DNA of 64,000 nucleotides from Micrasema longulum (GCA_022494885.1 JAGVSM010005053.1:124001-188000), one strand, 5' to 3'; counted from the first letter of the stretch, positions 46,511-57,718 are shown. The notes: generated by a model not told the origin, from the sequence alone. A program made the numbers and translations.

Positions 46511-46650
46511 ATCGTAAGACTTACCTTTATATAACAGATGATCTGCACAGATGATCTGAACATGCTGCATTGGTTTTATTAATACAGTGCCTCATGAACC
46601 ATAAAAGGCGAACGAGAGTATGGATAGTGATGATGATTAAATAAAGTATG
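46508..46650 (+). repeat. SINE-A 3' part
   Basis: GAATCGTAAGACTTACCTTT, ATGCTGCATTGGTTTTATTA, ATACAGTGCCTCATGAACCA, TAAAAGGCG and a GATGATGATTAAATAAAG tail follow the order of the 57.7 kb copy. The AAG|GTAAGT seen on the minus strand here falls in SINE sequence and is not taken as a host donor. Confidence 0.55.
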
Positions 46651-47087
46651 TTTTAAAGAGGAAAAGTTTATTCAAATGACTGGCGAACACAATCGAATGT
46701 CTAAAATGAATAAATAATTTATTATATTTCTTGACGAGGTATGATTGATGAACTTTTAGTCACATAGGGCATATTTCTTGTACTTAAAATCGTTTTCATT
46801 TATATAAATTACCACCGTGTCAAATACCATTAAATGGGATTAATTTTCGCGGAGGATTTTCGATTCAATATTTTCGATGTACAAAAAAAGACAAAGAATC
46901 AAATTGTATGATTGATTGACCCATCTCAAAGCTTGATTACATTACAACTGCGTAAAAAAATGGCGAATATAATTTCAAAATACATTAGTTGATTAATTTA
47001 TAATTGGTGAATTGTGAAATTTTATCTTCTTAAATAGGTACCTACTCTGGTAATATTTTCATCGTTTATTAATTGATTTAAATTTGA
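46651..47087. other. No gene seen
   Basis: AT-rich, no recognised repeat. Confidence 0.5.
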
Positions 47088-47660
47088 ATGCACAAATTGA
47101 TGTTTGAATTGACAGACGTCATAAACTTAATTTTGCATGAGAATGAAGGATTATTGATTAGTGAACTAGTTAAGCGTATTCAAAAATGTATAAACATATT
47201 TATTAGATTAAGGAATATTAAAAAAAAAAAAAAAAAAACAAAAATAGCTTATAACTCTATTATTCAATCTTTGTTACAACATGGTATATTTGGATGGCAA
47301 TATATTAAACCCTCTTTAAGTAATACAAAGATTCATTATTTAAATTATTTTAAAGAAACCCTTAACATTCATTACGGAAATTCTATATAAATTATTTAAA
47401 TTTCAAACAGTAAACACTATTTATAAAATAAATTGCATTATAAAAATTTATAAAGAAGAAAAGCTAATAGAACTTGAGATGAACAAGTCACTCAGATACA
47501 AAAATAATATTAAAATCCCTAAATTCCACATAAGGCATAGTCAAAATAGCTTTGTATTCAAAGGTGTCAAAAATTACAATAATCTCCCCAATGAACTAAA
47601 AACTATTAAAACTAATATATCAATAAATAAATTCAAAGTAAATCTAAAGAAATAAAATAT
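47088..47660 (+). pseudogene. Non-LTR retrotransposon RT C-terminal relic
   Basis: The first frame (47088-47390) contains KIAYNSIIQSLLQHGIFGWQ, the LxxIYxSLIQSxLxYGIxxWG motif of the Jockey-type thumb region. After stops the frame resumes with KIYKEEKLIELEMNKSLRYK, NNIKIPKFHIRHSQNSFVFK, GVKNYNNLPNELKTIKTN and INKFKVNLKK, then a stop at about 47655. The last part is nearly identical in meaning to the minus-strand copy at 33.86-34.14 kb. An A-run at 47220-47238 probably caused one frameshift. Confidence 0.8.
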
Positions 47661-47829
47661 TAGGTGTGACGCGTTTTGCCTAATTGTGACATTCTCCAGT
47701 AAATTTCACTCTTAACTAAAGGTTTACAAACCTTGTAGATGCCAAGACGACTAGACATTCATATTTTCTTCTTGATATTTTAATTCCGTTTCATTTGAGA
47801 TATCTATTTTAAATAAAATAGGTGTTACT

Positions 47830-48090
47830 CGTTTGGAGTAGTTATCTCGTTCCCGGTAAGGCGGGGTAAATTGGTGCAGCGCGAAATGTGAAAATCACGG
47901 GACTAAGTTCGTTATGTGGGGTGGCCGGGTGACTTGAGTCAATATTGGCGAGAGGGGTAACTAGGACGGTCTACCCGAAACCAGTCTAACAAGACCATGA
48001 GGTAGATAGTAGATACCTGTAATACCGACTGCGAATGCTCGCCATAAGATTATACGAAGCCGGCTCTGGGGCTAACCGAACTTTATAATT
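47830..48090. other. GC-rich patch of unknown nature
   Basis: GGTAAGGCGGGGTAAATTGG, GTGGGGTGGCCGGGTGACTT, GAGAGGGGTAACTAGGACGG and GCCGGCTCTGGGGCTAACCG stand out from AT-rich flanks. There is no open frame, tRNA-like box or match to the other families. The last phrase and the following TTATAATTGGGAAGATAAAC may be a MITE-B arm. Confidence 0.3.
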
Positions 48091-48776
48091 GGGAAGATAA
48101 ACGTTTTTTAATTGAATTTCTAATTAATAACATCGTCGGTAATCGCGATAGCATTCTGGATATTATTCAGATAGAAAATTACATAAAAACATACTGTAGT
48201 CAGGGCATTTGTCTACCGACATAGTTCGATTGTCGATAACATTTAAATGTGTTTTTATACTGAATGGTACTGGTGTGCAAGACTTCATTCTTTAAGGAAT
48301 GAAACAAAAAAACGACGATGGAAATTTTTTAAGGATTTATTTGTTTTTTTCTTTTTTTTTTCACATTATAAACAATGATTAAAAATGACGTGACCTCACT
48401 GGGTGGGTTACTCGTGCCGAGGACAAAAATTTTATTTTATTTATTTAAATGTGAGATTATACAAAGACGACTTAATATACACAGAGAATTAACAAAATGT
48501 TCAGACAGTTTTAAACACTACTTTTTTATGTTAATATTACATTTATGTATCTCTTTATAATTGACATTATGATTATGAAATATCTCAATGTTATAGAACT
48601 GTAATCCGTTTTTAAAGTGTTTTAAATTTTGATCCGCATATCTTTGTCTAAAAATGTTCAATCATTTGCAAACACATTTATTTTTCATGTCTACAGCCAT
48701 GAAATACTCAATAAATAAATACCCTGTAGATGCCTCCCGATAGGCTTAACCACACTTTCCTACTTTACTAGGCTTT
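48091..48776. other. Mostly unassigned, possible minus-strand retroelement tail at 48.43 kb
   Basis: TTTATTTTATTTATTTAAAT at 48430-48449 followed by low-GC sequence resembles a retroelement end in reverse, but no RT residues can be read. The frame at 48375-48560 spans it and is not a gene. Confidence 0.35.
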
Positions 48777-49017
48777 GGGGCCCCGATTACAATGGGAAGT
48801 CAACAGAGTTATCTTCGACTCTATAAGGAAAAATCGGTATTTGTGTACGAAAATGAGTATATTTGCATGAACATTTGAAGTATCTGCGTCGATAACCTAT
48901 AATTAAACATGTTTTAAAAAAAATGAACGCATATTTGCTTTTTATACTAAAAACCTTATTTTACTTCGTGGCTAAAATTGAAGATAAATGTTAACTTCCC
49001 ATTGTAATCGGGGCCCA
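48777..49017. mobile_element. MITE-B, complete foldback copy
   Basis: The left arm 48777-48819 (GGGGCCCCGATTACAATGGG, AAGTCAACAGAGTTATCTTC) and right arm about 48979-49017 (GAAGATAAATGTTAACTTCC, CATTGTAATCGGGGCCC) are reverse complements over about 40 bases with a few mismatches. The spacer is about 160 bases of AT-rich, non-coding sequence. No clear target duplication was seen. Relatives lie at 8.3 and 15.6 kb. Confidence 0.75.
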
Positions 49018-49319
49018 GGTTCTTTCGGTTCTGGATGTGCACGACTTGCCGATCGTCGCGTTGGTAGTTAACGTCTCAGTAACGTTGAGGTTTACATGAA
49101 CTTAAACGATAATCCATCACTTAATATCATCATTCTAAGGATTAACTAAAAACAACTAAAGTAAATGTTACATAATCGTTATCTTACCCGCATCAACGGT
49201 TCATATGCATTAGCACTCCGATCGCAGCGAGCCAGTGATAATTTGTGAAACGAATGAAGGTAAGATTTATTAGATAAGAAGACATTATTAGATATGTACA
49301 CACCAGATACTAGATTATA
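49018..49319. other. No gene seen
   Basis: Mixed-composition sequence without recognised features. Confidence 0.45.
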
Positions 49320-49460
49320 CGCCCTGTAAATGCGAAGACTTTCATATTCCCTTCCCTAAAATGATCTCTGTCTCCGTTGTGACGTGTTTATCTTAATAAC
49401 TTCCTAGACAGTTAAATCTAGTTCACCTCTGCAAAAATTTGGACAAATTAATATTTTTGA
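49320..49460. mobile_element. MITE-A fragment
   Basis: CCCTGTAAATGCGAAGACTT, TCATATTCCCTTCC and AAAATGATCTCTGTCTCCGT match the right arm. CAAAAATTTGGACAAATTAA matches the outer flank. The left arm is absent. Confidence 0.5.
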
Positions 49461-49554
49461 CTGTACAATAAGTTACCAAAAGGACTAAAAGAAACGGTTA
49501 ATTGAAAATCGTATTTGAAATCAATTTAATAAAAATACATTCTTGATAAAATGT

Positions 49555-49660
49555 ATTTCTTTATTTTCTCATATACAAGGCGCGTAGTGCCTTTTACTTT
49601 ACAAAAATACATATTGTGTAGAAATAAACACTTTAAATAAAATAAAAATAAAAAACGAGG
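49555..49660 (-). repeat. Non-LTR retrotransposon 3' end with hairpin, antisense
   Basis: ATACAAGGCGCGTAGTGCCT, TTTACTTTACAAAAATACAT matches 60.16-60.22 kb (ATACACGGCACGCAGTGCCT, TTTACCTTAAAAAGATACAT). GGCAC/GTGCC forms the terminal hairpin. AT-rich sequence to about 50.1 kb may be further retroelement sequence. Confidence 0.6.
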
Positions 49661-51476
49661 AAAAAATGCATAAAAAGTTTACATGTACATATTATATCGC
49701 AATGGTTTCATTCAATGAACACGCTTACATATTGTGTAAAACATAAAAAGTCATTATAAGGAATAAAAAAAAACATTAAAAGGAATATAAAAATCAAAAA
49801 GTACAAGAAATGTTTTTTAATTACTTTTTTGCAAGTTATTTTTTTTTAAATGGACAGGTAGGTTTTTTAATTACTCAGGTAGGTATATCTTAAATCATTA
49901 TTACACCGAACAAAAAAAATACAAAATCTAAGTTTAAGAGAAAAAATGTTATATTTATTATTATTTTTTGCTTTTAATGACATTATGAACAGAATAAATA
50001 AGGCTAAAAAAACATATCTTTTTTATTACATTATTGTAATTCCAGTTATAAACAGGCGAATAATATAATAATAATTGTACTTAAGCTTCGTAAGAAATTC
50101 TAGCAGTTTTGATGTGTGAATAACTGTTGATTCGTAACTTACTTCTCTAGAAACACCTTTCTCAGTAATAAAACGAATATAAGCTAACAGTAAACGTGAG
50201 TAGTGATGTATTTTTCTGAATAGTTTAAATACGGGCGAGGTAGTATTAAAGAACTTTAGAGTTGTCTCAGAGTATAAAATTGTTTCTTCAAAGCGGCCGC
50301 TTTAATTAATAGGTTAGTCAAACACATTAATATTTCCATACATTTACTAAGTGATACTGTTCGTAGTACTATAAACGAAAAACAGTTGGATTTGTCCCAA
50401 AGGCCTACCGTAAACTTGCTTTATAAACAAGAACGGGTATTAAACTTGTCAGCAAACAAGCTGAATGGACAGTTAGAACAAATATTTGATTTGACACGTT
50501 GATTGTGACATAACATGGCTGTCATGTAAGAATTTAATGTATCAAACGGTTTTATGTCACCTGGCAAAAAACATACAAATATGTCGTACTAATCCTCGCT
50601 TCAGGAGCATGTTACAATACGTGAGTGATTTCATAAAGAAACGAGTTACATTGAAAGTCACATGAAAAAGTAATTAAGTACAATCAAATTATTTGAGACT
50701 ATCTGCAAATTAATGTAGTGGTTTACGACGTTAACCAAAACGATATTTAAACACGTTAAAGCAAAAAAGGATGAAAATGTCTATGTACAGGAGAATAAAT
50801 CTAGTGTCATAAAAATTTGAAAATTCCTTAAAAAATAAAATTGTCAATTCCTTAAAGATGCTAAATCATAATTAAGCATCTTTCGAGAAATTAATTTTCA
50901 TCGATATTCTTTTGATATATAATTATTGAAAAAGTTGGCGAATCAAAATAAATTGTGCATATTTTTATAACATCGACTGAATTTTGATTTTGAAAGTTTT
51001 TTTGCGAAACGAAAAATAAATCTCAATAGTTACCCAGAGCGGAATCTGGCCGGCATTCTTATATAGCCAAAAAATTAAAACGATTTCATATCTACCACAC
51101 GCCTTACATGTCGAGATTATGTATGAACATTCTTATTTTTTATACTTGCGAAATTTAACATAACAGACATTGATTTATTTAGCTATGCCAATGTAATACT
51201 ATCATTGTTAATATTTTTTGTAACATAATATAAATTATAAATGTACGTATGAATTATAGATTATTTACTATTGACACATTTGTCAAATAAAACATATAAA
51301 ACATGTGTTGCGTAATAAACCCAAATAAAAATCTATTTGATCACCGGGTATTAATACGGAATAATTTATTTGACATACAGATACAAAATTATTAAAATTT
51401 ATGCAGACATTTATCTATATACCTATGTACTCGTATATATGATAATAAAGATTTGTATGATAATTTCAAACACTGC
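49661..51476. other. No gene seen
   Basis: AT-rich. GCGGCCGC at 50293 followed by TTTAATTAA is a rare-cutter-like coincidence. No frame, splice pair or repeat is supported. Confidence 0.45.
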
Positions 51477-51722
51477 ATATTGAGGCTATACTGACAGAAT
51501 GCATTAACTCAACAGTCTTCATATATTTCAAATATTTTTAAATATAGGTACAAGATGTTGATTTAAAATTTTATGCTCTACCTAAAGTTAAGATACTCTT
51601 TCAAAGCTTAAAAAAAAAATGTGGGAGAAATAATGCGTTGAAAGAATAAAAAAGCTTTAAATGTGATTATCTCGGAACTAGTTTTAATGACTTAATGCAT
51701 TCTGTCAGTAAAGCCTCGATAT
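51477..51722. mobile_element. MITE-C, short element with near-perfect inverted repeats
   Basis: Left 51482-51510 (GAGGCTATACTGACAGAATG, CATTAACTC) and right 51689-51717 match in reverse complement at 27 of 29 bases. ATAT lies just outside both ends (51477-51480 and 51719-51722) as a possible short target duplication. The spacer is about 180 bases, AT-rich, and non-coding. The minus-strand frame ending in this arm at 51667 is not a gene. Confidence 0.7.
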
Positions 51723-52974
51723 ATTCAGCATGCATTTTTGAGTAGTATACGAGTACGTAATGACATACATATTTAAAAAGACACGTTACAAGCGCATAGT
51801 AGATGGCATAAATATTTGCATGAATGTACATCGCAATTTGTTTTTTTTTTTCAAATGATGTATTTTTCAAGTTATTTGAATAATTCGAGGGTTTAAATAT
51901 AAGGTCATTGTATATTTATAGAATTATTACGTGTGTTAAGATAAACAAACGAGTGTAAAATGTCATATTATAAAGCGAAAAATGTTTTTGATGTTTAAAA
52001 TGTTGATTATTCTGTTTAATCCCTAAAGGAACACCCCCTCACTACCAGGAGTCAAACTAGAGGATGGGTCATGGGGTCTACCACAATCTTTGAACTCGCG
52101 CAAAGAAATTCAGGTTTTTGGAACCCAAAATATTCAATGTCCAAACATTGTACAACCATGACCCGGGTTTCATTTAATCCATTTTGCTAACCCCAAGCAA
52201 CAGAAAACTTCGAAGAGCATATTCTGAGATAATCGGACATTGAGGTGAGTGAAGGGACTGACTGAATTGAATTGAATTATTTGAAGTAGATTAGTAATAC
52301 ATACAGTTCACATAGGTTAACTGTCTAACTTCGACACTTTATTATTTGGAAACATTAATTAATTCAATTTACTAACATATCGCTATGTGTATCTCAAAAT
52401 CGGAAAATTTGGGTTAATCTCGCTGTTGCTTCGGGCTAACGATTTGTAAAAAAAGGTCAGCGTGTTTGGGCAGAGAAAAGTTAGAATAATACCTTAAACG
52501 TATTATAAAAATAACAGACGAATTACACTTAAATCCATTAATGTATAATTTGGGTATTAAAAAATTGCTTGTCTTTTATTTCTACAATAAATTACAATGA
52601 ACTTCGACCAAAAATTTTCAATAACAAACTTGAATATTGATAAATAATAGCGTGAGTCATTTTACATGCATAATAAATACACTTGTCAATAAATAGACAG
52701 TCATGTTTTATTATAATTTTGCAGTGCATATCTGCCTTAAAACAGGTTTTACATACATTGTTGAACACAATCTTTAACCACAAAAATGCAAGAGATCATA
52801 GAAATTGCTATGTTAATAAACCATCATTATTATTATTTAAAATATTTTAGATGGAGTTGGTACAGGAATAACGTGTGTATTTTTTATACGTCAAAATCTA
52901 CAGTTCTATTCCTTGAAAAAGAAAATGAATTAAAAACAATTGAAGGACTGATTATTAAAATAACTGAATTGGGT
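51723..52974. other. No gene seen
   Basis: AT-rich. About 52020-52260 is GC-richer and ends ATTGAG|GTGAGT, a good donor sequence on the + strand, but no open frame with a matching acceptor could be defined. Confidence 0.4.
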
Positions 52975-53130
52975 TGCGGTCCCGTGGCTAGTGTCTCGGA
53001 CCCACGGCTCAAAGGTCCGTGGTTCGAATCCCACTCTACCCCAACTTGATTCCTATTTTCTAATGGTGGTAATTTTCTAACTCGTTGAAAATGGCCCTCA
53101 AAATGAAATATTTGGGTAAATCATAATAAT
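52975..53130 (+). repeat. SINE-B copy 4, best preserved head
   Basis: The tRNA-like head is GGTCCCGTGGCTAGTGTCTC, GGACCCACGGCTCAAAGGTC, with a canonical B box GGTTCGAATCC and CCACTCTACCCC at the end. The T stem lacks one G and the acceptor arms pair at only about 5 of 7 positions, so it is not a functional tRNA. The body has CTAACTCGTTGAAAATGGCC, CTCAAAATGAAATATTTG, then AAATCATAATAATGG. Confidence 0.75.
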
Positions 53131-54189
53131 GGTAATATTTATTTTATTTGAAAAAAAAACACTTTGGTCGAATTTTTATTGTTTCCATTTTTATGACTGA
53201 ATAATAGCAACAAATTATTTAAATTTAATAAATGTTTTGTTTTTATTTCTAAAATAAACTCACAAAAAATTGGACAAAGGTGTCTTTTGATTCAATTTGA
53301 GATATCCAAAACGGGTTATGAGAATCGGACGTTTGCATTAAGGAAAATACATGTCAAAGAAAATCTACTCTTAGGTCAGCATTTGATCCAGGCAGAGGAA
53401 AACTTGTCGAAATCCGGCGCTCTCCAAACACTAGATACGGAGATCGTGCTTTTGCCGTTGCCGGCCTCTCTGCCTGAAACCAATTGCCTTCAAACTTACA
53501 AATCATCGACAGTCCCAGTCAGTTCAGATTCCAACTAAAATCTCACCTTTTTAGTTGATCATACCCTCAATTTCAAATAAGGAAATATAATATGTCACTT
53601 TAGTTTAGTTAGAATTTAAGTTTAAGAATACAATTTCAAAGCGTCCTTGAGGTGGTTTTTACAAAAATGGCGATATATAAATCAGCCAAATATTATTAAA
53701 AGGGCTAAAGGGCTTCTTTTCAAGCAACAGCGAATTATTACGCTGATGCTAGTTCGTTAAACGTATATCGTAAACAACTAAATAAACATAACACAATAAA
53801 AACAAAAAAAACATCATCAACAGGCTTAATGTAATATCTTTACTTTTTGCTTCTTTTTGTTAGAATTTTGATAAATTATTTTATGATCTGCTAGCCTCAA
53901 AATATCATCTTACCCTCCGTAGAGATAACCAAGCATTTCTATTTTTGCGGTTGACTACCGACTGAGTCAACATTGAATTGCGAATTTAAAGTCAATAACA
54001 CAAAAATTGCATCACAATTAAATACACGTAAAGAATATTTATCGTTGGTAGATTATATTTGTAAACGTATATATAGACAATGAAAAAACACGTATATAAT
54101 AGGGATTTTATAGAAATATTGCATTTTTTTCTGATCAACTTATAGAGCTCAGCGTGACGAATAACACGTAGTAAACATTTGAATTTGTT
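53131..54189. other. No gene seen; unassigned 83-codon frame at 53287-53538 (+)
   Basis: The frame sits in a GC-richer segment and reads for example KIHVKENLLLGQHLIQAEEN and LPLPASLPETNCLQTYKSST. I recognise no family, and no splice signals frame it. The rest is AT-rich. Confidence 0.3.
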
Positions 54190-54300
54190 GCCACAGAGAG
54201 GCAAAACATTTTTGAGAAGGGAATATGGAATTCTAGACATTTACATGGCTTATGACCTGTAATTGGCTGGTTTGAGTGGATACTTCACAATTTGTGTATT
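54190..54300. mobile_element. MITE-A fragment (left arm)
   Basis: GAGGCAAAACATTTTTGAGA, AGGGAATATGGAATTCTAGA, GGCTTATGACCTGTAATTGG and CTGGTTTGAGTGG follow the left arm of the 6.7 kb copy. The right arm is absent. Confidence 0.65.
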
Positions 54301-54430
54301 TAGTCAGACGAAAATAATGAGTGCAGGTCCGATTTTATTAAGTTGCATTTTCATCATTTTAATGACGAAATGCGGAATCTGTTGTTTTTCAGTAAAAACA
54401 AATCAAGTAAACTGTTAATTTGCACAAAAT

Positions 54431-55117
54431 TTGAAAATTAATATTTATAAAGCAAAGATTATAAGTCCAACAGGGAGAAACATTTTCATTAACAATAATA
54501 ACATCGAAGTGAATGATGAATACATATATCTAAGACACAAATTCAAACTTGGTAAAGATAACCAGACAGCGAAACTACCAAGAAGAATAGAACTAAATTG
54601 GGCTGCTTTCGACAAACTAAAATACATTTTTGAAAACAAAGAAGTTCCTATATTATGCCTTAAAAGACAAGTCTATGAATCGTGCATATTGCTGGTGATG
54701 ACACACGGATTAAAAACCATGTCTGTAACACAGAAAAGTAGCCAGAAATTAAAATGTGCGCAACGATCCATGGAAAGACAGCTGCTCGGTGTATGTCTAA
54801 GAGACAGAATAAGAAATGAAGAACTAAGACGCCGAACCAGAGTCGTGGATATCATGAATCGTACAGCAAAATTAAAATGGCAGTGGACAGGACACTTGGC
54901 GAGGCGAAATGATTGCAGGTGGACACCCAGAATAATAAAGTGGAGACCATGGGCAAGTGAGTGTTGGAAGGCCACAGAAAAGATGGGTCGATGACATTGC
55001 CTCCATGGCCGGTAAAACATGGTAAATGAAAGCGGGTGAAATGAAGAAATGGGAGACGTTTGGTAGAAGCCTTTATCTAGCATTGGAGAGAAAAAGGCTG
55101 AAAAAGAAGAATACACA
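54431..55117 (+). pseudogene. RTE-type non-LTR retrotransposon, C-terminal part
   Basis: A 187-codon frame from 54431 reads YIYLRHKFKLGKDNQTAKLP, RRIELNWAAFDKLKYIFENK, LKRQVYESCILLVMTHGLKT, AQRSMERQLLGVCLRDRIRN, EELRRRTRVVDIMNRTAKLK and WQWTGHLARRND. This is the characteristic post-RT region of RTE/BovB-like elements (YLG.. , R.. W.AF.KL , CILPV.TYG , RAMER.MLGVSLRDRIRN , KWQWAGH.AR). A frameshift near 54957 moves on to RPQKRWVDDIASMAGKTW, one stop, then MKAGEMKKWETFGRSLYLAL and a natural end near 55117. The reverse transcriptase core is missing, so the copy is 5'-truncated. The open minus-strand frame at 54673-55116 is its shadow. Confidence 0.9.
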
Positions 55118-55149
55118 AAATTAATTATTATTTATATCATCATCATAAA

Positions 55150-55495
55150 TATTAATTACTAAACTAAATACAGCGCATTTCAAGTATCTGTTACGTGAAG
55201 GCAAGGTGATGATGTGATCAGTCATATCAATCAATGTATCATTCCAGGACAATGAAATATTGCATTTTCAACAACCTTTAAGATAAATATTTCATGTCCA
55301 CCCTGTCAAGAATCGAACCCAGAACCTCAGAAATAGTAGGCAAAGACGCCAACCACTAAACTACGAGGCGGAATAATTCCCACTCGATTAAGTTTTGCCG
55401 GATTTTTTCCTGAGAGTAGCCATTGAGTCGAAAACACTCGTCCAGGATTCGGGATCTATTTCACGGACAGAACTGTATTCTTTATCATCTGGACA
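55150..55495 (-). repeat. SINE-A, long form, antisense
   Basis: CAGCGCATTTCAAGTATCTG, GTTACGTGAAGGCAAGGTGA, a reverse B box CAAGAATCGAACCCAGAACC, GTAGGCAAAGACGCCAACCA, then the leader CCCACTCGATTAAGTTTTGC and GAAAACACTCGTCCAGGATT. It shows the same order as 4.0-4.4 kb. It begins just past the RTE 3' end. Confidence 0.75.
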
Positions 55496-56040
55496 TAGAA
55501 TAATTTTAATACAAAGTGTTCATAAAGCTTTTTAGTGTAGTTTGGCAAATATTTTATTGATTTATCTCCGACCTCGACATTTGTGCACCCACCTATCATA
55601 CATCGTTTTACAACACATTTTCCTAAGATATCATATTTCGACCGGATTCAACCTACTTTCATAATTGTTTTTCTAATTTCATACACCGCTATATTGTAAT
55701 GAATTCATTTATTATGCTATTATTACGCGTTTAAGCAACTTAGATAAAATATGTGTGGCCAACTGTCGATGACAGATCATCACCAAGGGAAAACTTTAAA
55801 GTAAAGAGAGGTAAATTGACGACAGATATGTCCCAAAGGGATTATGAAAATGACCGATATTGTAAAGTTAACCAATTTAACGAAACCGCAGAGATTATAA
55901 TAGTGTAGTCAACACAAAGAAACCGCACAGAATAGTCAAAATGGTTTTTTACAGTTCTTTGCTTTGTTTGACGATTAAACTAATCTTTATAATTTGTATT
56001 TAACGATCATCAAAGTAACACGGCAAGTGGTCTCTTATGG
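55496..56040. other. No gene seen
   Basis: AT-rich to mixed composition. Nothing is recognised before the splice-like site at 56045. Confidence 0.45.
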
Positions 56041-56044
56041 CAGT

Positions 56045-56080
56045 ACTTACCTAGACAAAGTAACAAAAGAAGATGAATAA
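56045..56080 (-). promoter_or_regulatory. Candidate recursive (ratchet) splice site 2
   Basis: On the minus strand a pyrimidine tract runs into an AG that is followed at once by a consensus donor: TTACTTTGTCTAG|GTAAGT, with ATTCATCTTCTTTTG just upstream. A juxtaposed 3' and 5' splice site with zero exon length is the form of ratchet points, known from long introns of Drosophila Ubx and other insect genes. It does not fall in any repeat family recognised here. It lies on the same strand as, and upstream of, the 34.7 kb exon. Confidence 0.5.
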
Positions 56081-56402
56081 ATAACGCCGTATCACTCATG
56101 CCCTCAAAATGAATTTCCTAATATGCATTAAAAAATATTCATATAATGTAAAATAATATGTTTACTAAGGATGAACACTGTAGTTAACATTTAATTGATT
56201 TGTAGAAATAATAAAAATGTATTGCGTAACATAAGTTGTGTCTGTTTGTCACATTAAAAAATGACCACCAAAAGTAATACAAAACGGTTAAGGTTATACG
56301 TCAGTAGAAAGAAAACTTTCTGCTTTCACTTTAATCATAAATGCGATTTTCTAAAATCTATTGAATGACAGTTAATATTATATTAGTATTACCAAACACC
56401 CA
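56081..56402. other. No gene seen
   Basis: AT-rich sequence, intronic on the proposed gene model. Confidence 0.45.
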
Positions 56403-56740
56403 GTAAAAATAAATGAAGGGGAAGAAATTATAAGGAATGTAAGGAAATAATCTGATTGAAATCCATTATAAGCTTATATATTTTTTTTAATTAAAAAAAA
56501 CTTTTTCAAAGGCAAAAAACAGCATGTTTTTTTGGTGTGTGCGTTCTCATCGAATGCAACCCTGGTACATCGACCGATGAAAAAAAAAAATGTTTCTAAG
56601 ATTCGATTAAATTTTTTTAAAATTACAACGAGCTTGCGCAGCGCAAAGATCTACATTTCGGTGAAAACCGCACGTAAATCGGTTAAACCGTTTAGGAGGA
56701 GTTCAGTGACATGACACGTAAAGAAAAAATATATATTTAA
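56403..56740 (+). repeat. Repeat-D copy (right half)
   Basis: CAGTAAAAATAAATGAAGGG, GTTCTCATCGAATGCAACCC, GCGCAAAGATCTACATTTCG, GTAAATCGGTTAAACCGTTT and GAGTTCAGTGACATGACACG line up with 30565-30900. The left half is missing. TGACGTCA-like phrases recur around 56940. Confidence 0.7.
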
Positions 56741-57448
56741 ATATGAATTAAATCATTTTGTTTGATTTATGAATTTTTACACCACTGTTATTTAGTATAA
56801 ATATACAAATTTTTACAGACCCTCGCTTCCATTTTTTACTTGTGACGTTACTTTCACTTCCTAAAAATTGTTCAACGAGACATGTAGATTGTTTCAGACG
56901 GGCGTTCATTATAAACGATCTCATTTCCGAAAGGTGACGTCATAGTTCATGTATTTAGATAAATACACAGTTTGCCAAACAATTAACTGTTATTTTCCAT
57001 ATCAAAATGCAATTCCAAATAGCACTATGCACCGCAATTTTTACACAATTATTCAAAGCCAAAACTTGGTGACAAAATTTCAAGTTAACACGGATTTATA
57101 AAAATACATATTCTTCAGTTAATTTATTGATTCATCCTTTCACTTAAATGCATACCTAGGAATACTTGACAATGTACACGTCTCTTTGTGGCCCGCCGCT
57201 TGACTGAGTCCTACTATCTATATAAGCTCCTTAAGAGATTAAGCTGAGTAATCTTCAGCAAAAGGGGATGTTTATATTTACTAACAAGGGTTGACAACCA
57301 GTTTGTGGAGCGGCACAACTTTCAAACAGATATATATTTTTTTGCCAAGTTAACCCTACTTACAAGTCACCCCGACGCACGCTGCGGCGTATCTGACCGA
57401 CTTAACATCGCTTAAGTTAGAAATCTTGATTATTAACCAACACACAAA
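56741..57448. other. No gene seen
   Basis: Mixed composition with some GC-richer phrases (GTGGCCCGCCGCTTGACTG at 57187, CGACGCACGCTGCGGCG at 57373) that match nothing else in the window. Confidence 0.4.
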
Positions 57449-57540
57449 CTATCATGCCGTTTCCCCGTAAAGGTAAGCAGGGAGAATATAACGTTACGAT
57501 ACTACGCATTTACCTACAGACCTTGCTTCCTTTACTTTTA
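57449..57540 (+). repeat. Lepidopteran SINE-like repeat, copy 3
   Basis: ATCATGCCGTTTCCCCGTAA, AGGTAAGCAGGGAGAATATA, ACGTTACG and CCTTGCTTCC follow copy 1 at 14137. It is truncated on the right. Confidence 0.7.
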
Positions 57541-57718
57541 TATATTTTCTTTTATTAAATTGTTTTTTTTACTAAACCGTACGGATTATTGCACTCAATT
57601 TACAGCAATAAAACGGGCCGTAGGTACTCAGGTCGAGAATTGCAAGCGTAAATTGAAACTTTTCTAACAAAACACATTTCTCTTATCTTATTTTTTAAAA
57701 TTTATTTTAGGTATTTTT

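Noticed and set aside
46515..46530. AAG|GTAAGT donor on the minus strand
   Set aside because: It falls in the SINE-A body, where all copies have related TTACC sequence.
50293..50309. GCGGCCGC followed by TTTAATTAA, like a cloning linker or vector remnant
   Set aside because: Flanks are ordinary AT-rich genomic sequence with no vector sequence. Treated as coincidence.
52975..53045. tRNA gene
   Set aside because: The canonical B box is present, but the T stem lacks a base, the acceptor stem is mismatched, and head plus body recur at three other places.
54673..55116. 147-codon open frame on the minus strand
   Set aside because: It is the exact reverse of the recognisable RTE coding sequence.
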